A stretch of 64,000 nt of DNA from Pseudomonas sp. GR 6-02 (GTDB taxonomy: Bacteria; Pseudomonadota; Gammaproteobacteria; Pseudomonadales; Pseudomonadaceae). The stretch spans positions 1,187,001 through 1,251,000 of the forward strand of contig NZ_CP011567.1 in NCBI RefSeq assembly GCF_001655615.1, given 5' to 3'. Below are positions 60,319-64,000 of the stretch, one piece after another. The position numbers and the translations under genes are program-made. The notes below the pieces were generated by a model. It saw only the letters and a list, made by a program, of their open reading frames with translations, had not been told where the DNA came from and did no database searches. Each line of letters opens with the position of its first letter. Position 1 is the first letter of the stretch.

Positions 60319-62621
60319 TCCTTGTCCTCCGTGGCACGTTGCGAATCACCCGGCATTGCTCCGGGATTGTGATTCGCGCACACGATGCTCCCGGCTTTCA
60401 ACAGTTCGGCGGCCTGCTGGCTGCTGACCGCTTTGCTGAAGTAGTAGCCCTGGGCATTCATCGGTGAACCGGTGGCCATCAGCGAAGTACGTTGCTCCTG
60501 GGTTTCGACACCTTCGGCGATGATGCCGATCCCGACGTCGCGGGCGAAATTGATAATGGCCCGCAAGGTGGTGGCGCTGGCCGCGTCGTGGGCGGCGGTG
60601 TCGATGAACGCCTGAGCGAGTTTCAGGTGATTGACCTGGTAAGTCTTGAGGTAGTCGAACGAAGAGTATTCGGTGCCGAAGTCATCGATGGCGATCTTCA
60701 CCCCCAGCTCACGCAGGCGTGGCAGGATATCGTTGTGCGTCCACTTGGTCTGGGCCAGGGTCGCTTCGGTGACGTCGAAACGCAGGTCCCACGGGCACAG
60801 ATCCCAGCGGGCAGTGGTGCGCAACACGTCATAGATCAGCTCGGGACCACTCTTGAGCTGGGCCAGGGACAGTTTTATCGCCACCACCGGTGGTGCCATG
60901 CCTTCATCGCGCCACTGGTGCATTTGCCGACAGGCGCGCTCCAGCACCCAGTGACCGAGGGCGATGATGATGCCGGTCTTTTCCGCCGCGGGCAGGAATG
61001 CGGGGGCTTCCAGTAAACCGCGTATGGGGTGATTCCAGCTGACCTGCGCTTCCATGCCGAGGATCTTGCCACTGCTCAGGTCTACTTCCGGCCAGTAACG
61101 CAGTTCGAGCTCGTCGCGTTCGATGGCGGTTTTCAAGTCGTTGGCGATGGTCATGCGCTCGACCACTTCCTGATTGATTTCCTCGGAATGGAAGTGGTAC
61201 TGGTTGCGGCCCTTTTCCTTGGAGCGATACAGCGCCATGTCGGCCTGGGTCAACAGGCTGTCGGCGCTGAGGCTGACCTGGGCGTAGCTGCTAATGCCGA
61301 TACTGACCGAGACCCGCACGTCGTTGCCGGCCAGGGAGTAGGGCAGCACCAGTGCATCGCGGACCTTGGCGGCCAGGGCTGCTGACTGGGTCGGATCGCC
61401 GACGTCCAGTTGCAGAATCGCGAACTCGTCGCCCCCCAGGCGGGCGACCACGTCGTTTTCCCGCACGCAGGTTTTGATCCGTCGGGCGACCTCCTGCAGC
61501 AACAGGTCACCCACCGGGTGGCCCAGGGTGTCGTTGATGCGTTTGAAGTGATCCAGGTCCAGGTAAAACATGGCGAACGGGGTGGCCCCGCGCCGGGCGG
61601 CGGCGAACGCCTGATGCAGGCGCTCGATCAGCGTCGCGCGGTTGGCCAGTCCGGTCAGCCCGTCGGTGCGGGCCAGCAGGGCGATCTTTTCCTCGGCCAG
61701 TTTGCGTTCGGTGATGTCGATGATGATGCCTTCGACTTCCAGCAAGCGGCCTTCATCGTCGCGCACCGGGATGTAGCGGTTTTCGACCCAGCGCCAGTCA
61801 CCGTCGCCGGTGCGCATCCGGAATTCGATGGAAGCACCGGCTGCATGGCGGTCCAGCACCCGCGCCATGGCGGTGTCGACTTTCTCTTGATCGTCGGGAT
61901 GGATCAGCTCCTGAGCCCAGTTGGAAGAAGCCACCAGGGCCGCCGCGATGTGGCCGTATTTGGTGATGTTGTGGGAGATATACATCAACGGAAACGACGG
62001 TTCGCCCCGCAGCCGATACAGAATGGTCGGGCTGTTCTGCACAATGATGTTGGCGTCGGACAGCTCCCGGGTGCGCTCCTCGACCGCTTGCTCCAGCAGG
62101 GACATCTTCAGCGCCGCGTCTTCGGTCATTTGCCACTTGGCGGTCAATGCGCTGGCCATCTGGCGGATTTCGATGGCATCGAACGGTTTTTTCAGGATCA
62201 GCAGGCGATCGCCCAGATCCAGGCGCTCGTCGATGTCTTCCCAGGAATAGTCGGAATACGCGGTGCAGAGCGCCACTTGCAGCTTGGGATCGACCTGCCA
62301 CAGGCGTTCGATGGTTTCCAGTCCGTCCCAGCCCGGCGGCATGCGCATGTCGATGAAGGCCATCGCGTAGGGTGAGTCATTCGCCAGCGCGGTCTCGACC
62401 TTGTCCAGCGCCTCACGGCCCTGAAACGCGGATTCGATGATAAAACCTTGCGACGATACCGACACGGGGGTGCCGAACAGGGCGTTTTCAGCGCTGGCCA
62501 GACTGTCGTCTTCGATCGATGACGGGCTGAGAATCTTGGCGAAATCCTCGTGGATCGACGCGGTGTCGTCGACGATGAGAATCCGACGATTAGTCCGCGC
62601 AAGCAGCGTATTCACTGACAT
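60315..62621 (-). CDS. Response regulator with PAS, intact GGDEF and degenerate EAL domains
   Basis: A 768-residue REC-PAS-GGDEF-EAL protein, first gene of the operon. The receiver (ILIVDDTASIHEDFAKIL, FIDMRMPPGWDG) is followed by a PAS/PAC domain (ELIHPDDQ; GIIIDITERK). The GGDEF motif is intact (396-400) with an RxxD site (REND) five residues before it. The EAL part has lost key residues: EAL reads EAQ (524-526), the KID motif reads KLA (Ala669), and GTGYSS reads GTEYSS. It is therefore predicted to make c-di-GMP but not degrade it. The ATG at 62621 places the start just before the receiver. Confidence 0.9.
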   Translation of the reverse strand: MSVNTLLARTNRRILIVDDTASIHEDFAKILSPSSIEDDSLASAENALFGTPVSVSSQGFIIESAFQGREALDKVETALANDSPYAMAFIDMRMPPGWDGLETIERLWQVDPKLQVALCTAYSDYSWEDIDERLDLGDRLLILKKPFDAIEIRQMASALTAKWQMTEDAALKMSLLEQAVEERTRELSDANIIVQNSPTILYRLRGEPSFPLMYISHNITKYGHIAAALVASSNWAQELIHPDDQEKVDTAMARVLDRHAAGASIEFRMRTGDGDWRWVENRYIPVRDDEGRLLEVEGIIIDITERKLAEEKIALLARTDGLTGLANRATLIERLHQAFAAARRGATPFAMFYLDLDHFKRINDTLGHPVGDLLLQEVARRIKTCVRENDVVARLGGDEFAILQLDVGDPTQSAALAAKVRDALVLPYSLAGNDVRVSVSIGISSYAQVSLSADSLLTQADMALYRSKEKGRNQYHFHSEEINQEVVERMTIANDLKTAIERDELELRYWPEVDLSSGKILGMEAQVSWNHPIRGLLEAPAFLPAAEKTGIIIALGHWVLERACRQMHQWRDEGMAPPVVAIKLSLAQLKSGPELIYDVLRTTARWDLCPWDLRFDVTEATLAQTKWTHNDILPRLRELGVKIAIDDFGTEYSSFDYLKTYQVNHLKLAQAFIDTAAHDAASATTLRAIINFARDVGIGIIAEGVETQEQRTSLMATGSPMNAQGYYFSKAVSSQQAAELLKAGSIVCANHNPGAMPGDSQRATEDKE

Positions 62622-62878
62622 GCGCCTGTACCGACAGCAGTTTGGTGCGATGAGCTCATAGAGGGTATCCCTTCCCTGAGTGCAGGACGGTGCGGGCATC
62701 GTTTGGATCCGAGTGACCTGAGCATAGTCGTCCGGTCGGATATTCGCCCGGTTGACTGAAACGAATCATTTGCGGAGTCGGTCGGAAAATCATCTAGCCT
62801 GTAGCTCAGGCTCGGGAAAGTCAGAGGAAGTTTTTTCGCGCCTGACATAAAGAGGCTGGTTTCACTTGAGGTATCGCC
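62622..62878. promoter_or_regulatory. Divergent promoter region of the c-di-GMP signalling block
   Basis: A 257-bp gap between the minus-strand signalling operon and the plus-strand HD-GYP gene, so it must hold both promoters. An imperfect dyad (GCCTGTAGCTCAGGC, 62799-62813) is visible. GAGG at 62868-62871 is the ribosome binding site of the plus-strand gene. No clear regulator site was recognised. Confidence 0.45.
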
Positions 62879-64000
62879 ATGGAAGAGCAGCTCCCCACGA
62901 CTGTGACCGATAAACCCACGTTACTGCTGGTCGACGATGAGGAGTCGATTCTCAACAGCCTGCGCCGCCTGCTGCGCAGCCAGCCCTACGAGGTGCTGCT
63001 GGCCACCAGCGGTGCCCAGGCCCTGGAAATCATGGAGCAGCGGTCGGTCGATCTGGTGATGAGTGACGCGCGAATGCCTAATATGGACGGCGCCACGCTG
63101 CTGGCCCACGTCCATCAGCGCTACCCCGACACCACCCGGATCATGTTGACCGGTTATGCCGACCCCTCGGCCATTATCAAAGCCATCAATGAAGGGCAGA
63201 TCCATCGTTACATCAGCAAGCCCTGGCACGATGAGGAAATGCTGCTGACGCTGCGGCAATCGCTGGCCTATCAGTATTCCGAGCGTGAGCGGTTGCGTCT
63301 GGTGCAGGAGACCTGGGACCAGAACGAAAAACTGAAGCTGCTCAACACCACCCTGGAAAAACACGTCGCGGCCCGCACCAGCGAGCTGCAACAGACCGCT
63401 GACATGCTGGACCTGGCTTACGAAGAGCTCAAACGCAGCTATGTCACCGGCACGGAAGTGTTTTCGTTGCTGGCCAACCTGCGCCTGCCACCTGCCAAGC
63501 AGACCAACCGGCAGATCATCGAACTGGTGCGGGTGTACTGCAAACTCCATTACTTGGACGAAGCCACCAGTCGAGACCTGACCATGGCGGCGGCGCTCTA
63601 CAACATCGGTAAATTGAGCTGGACCGACAGCATGATGAGCACGCCTTCGGATCTGCTGCATCACAATGACCGCGAGCGCTATCGGGGTTATCCGAAGCAG
63701 AGTGAGTCGCTGCTGATGACGCTCGACCCGATGAAAGATGCCGCGCGGCTGATCCTGCATCACCAGGAGCGTTGGGACGGCAGCGGTTTTCCCGATCGGC
63801 TCAAGGGCGAGGCCATTCCGCTCGGTTCACGGTTGCTGAAACTGGCGGTGGATTTCATCGAGTTGCAGCGTGGGCTGATCCTCGAACGGCAGATGAACAG
63901 CGATGAAGCCCTGGTGTATATCCGCCAGTACGCCGGTCGGCTCTATGACCCGGAACTGGTGGAGGATTTCATTAAGGTCTGTGCTGCTTACCTGAGCGAT
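62879..64000 (+). CDS. Response regulator with degenerate HD-GYP domain (partial)
   Basis: The first 374 residues of a REC-HD-GYP protein; the frame is still open at the window edge. The receiver has LLLVDDEESILNSLRRLL, phospho-Asp in VMSDARMPNMDG and YISKPWHDEE; a coiled coil follows. In the HD-GYP domain the metal-binding HD is replaced by Tyr241-Asn242 (LYNIGKLSW) and GYP reads GFP (303-305), although HHQERWDGSG is kept. Loss of HD predicts no phosphodiesterase activity. P. aeruginosa PA2572 is a known YN-GYP protein of this kind, so an interaction or regulatory role is likely. GAGG lies 7 bases before the ATG. Confidence 0.87.
   Translation, partial: MEEQLPTTVTDKPTLLLVDDEESILNSLRRLLRSQPYEVLLATSGAQALEIMEQRSVDLVMSDARMPNMDGATLLAHVHQRYPDTTRIMLTGYADPSAIIKAINEGQIHRYISKPWHDEEMLLTLRQSLAYQYSERERLRLVQETWDQNEKLKLLNTTLEKHVAARTSELQQTADMLDLAYEELKRSYVTGTEVFSLLANLRLPPAKQTNRQIIELVRVYCKLHYLDEATSRDLTMAAALYNIGKLSWTDSMMSTPSDLLHHNDRERYRGYPKQSESLLMTLDPMKDAARLILHHQERWDGSGFPDRLKGEAIPLGSRLLKLAVDFIELQRGLILERQMNSDEALVYIRQYAGRLYDPELVEDFIKVCAAYLSD

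Noticed and set aside
62921..63763. A 280-codon minus-strand open frame at the right end
   Set aside because: It opposes the plus-strand REC/HD-GYP frame, which has all receiver motifs and a good ribosome binding site and runs off the window.

Overview
The window is a chromosomal segment of a fluorescent-group Pseudomonas. The evidence is the high-GC coding style, the gene order ppc-adk-tsaB-...-rsmJ-mexL-mexJ-mexK (the order known from P. aeruginosa), the Gcd/OprB periplasmic glucose-oxidation genes, an AsrA-type second Lon protease, and many REP/REPIN hairpins of the GTGGCGAGGGAG type. No rRNA, tRNA, CRISPR array, prophage or insertion sequence was seen. The only transposase-like gene is a REP-associated RAYT.

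Layout. 1-6 kb: end of ppc, adk, tsaB, a small conserved protein, a DUF72 protein, a PEP mutase/isocitrate lyase-like enzyme, a protein with an internal duplication, and rsmJ. 6-11 kb: a TetR repressor divergent from an RND pump (MexL/MexJK-like), followed by 750 bp of repeat-like non-coding DNA. 11.7-18.4 kb: lon paralogue, membrane glucose dehydrogenase and an OprB porin. 18.6-25.8 kb: a five-gene minus-strand operon (BenE-like transporter, FAD amine/amino-acid oxidase, RidA, threonine-synthase-like PLP enzyme, SHMT paralogue) divergent from a MocR regulator, apparently an uncharacterised amino-acid catabolic unit. 25.9-28.3 kb: VF530 protein, Pr6Pr membrane protein, and a YqjI/YqjH-like pair (His-rich PadR repressor plus siderophore-interacting ferric reductase).

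28.8-35.7 kb: a complete CS1-type (alpha) chaperone-usher fimbrial operon with two pilin-like subunits and two tandem tip-adhesin paralogues. Convergent with it lies a 1688-residue protein with a dermonecrotic-toxin N-terminus, leucine-rich repeats and a C-terminal NEL-type E3 ubiquitin ligase domain, which looks like a host-directed effector. 41-44.1 kb: a bifunctional penicillin-binding protein. 44.2-45.1 kb: a RAYT gene bracketed by two REPINs. 45.5-52.4 kb: amino-acid permease, OpgC-like protein, and a three-gene glycosyltransferase set (GT2, GtrII-like, GT39-like). 52.3-54 kb: an FMN-binding glutamate synthase-like membrane protein.

54.2-64 kb: a signalling block. Five tightly linked minus-strand genes encode REC-PAS-GGDEF-EAL, REC-GGDEF-EAL, a di-haem cytochrome c peroxidase-like protein, a membrane histidine kinase and a REC-histidine kinase. 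Divergent from them is a REC/HD-GYP protein, cut by the window edge, whose HD pair is replaced by YN. The two GGDEF-EAL proteins carry complementary motif changes (intact GGDEF with broken EAL, and GSDEF with intact EAL). With the redox protein inside the operon, this is one of the most interesting parts of the window, together with the fimbria/NEL region, the REPIN-RAYT unit and the MocR-linked catabolic operon. All functional statements come from reading motifs and context; no database search was run.
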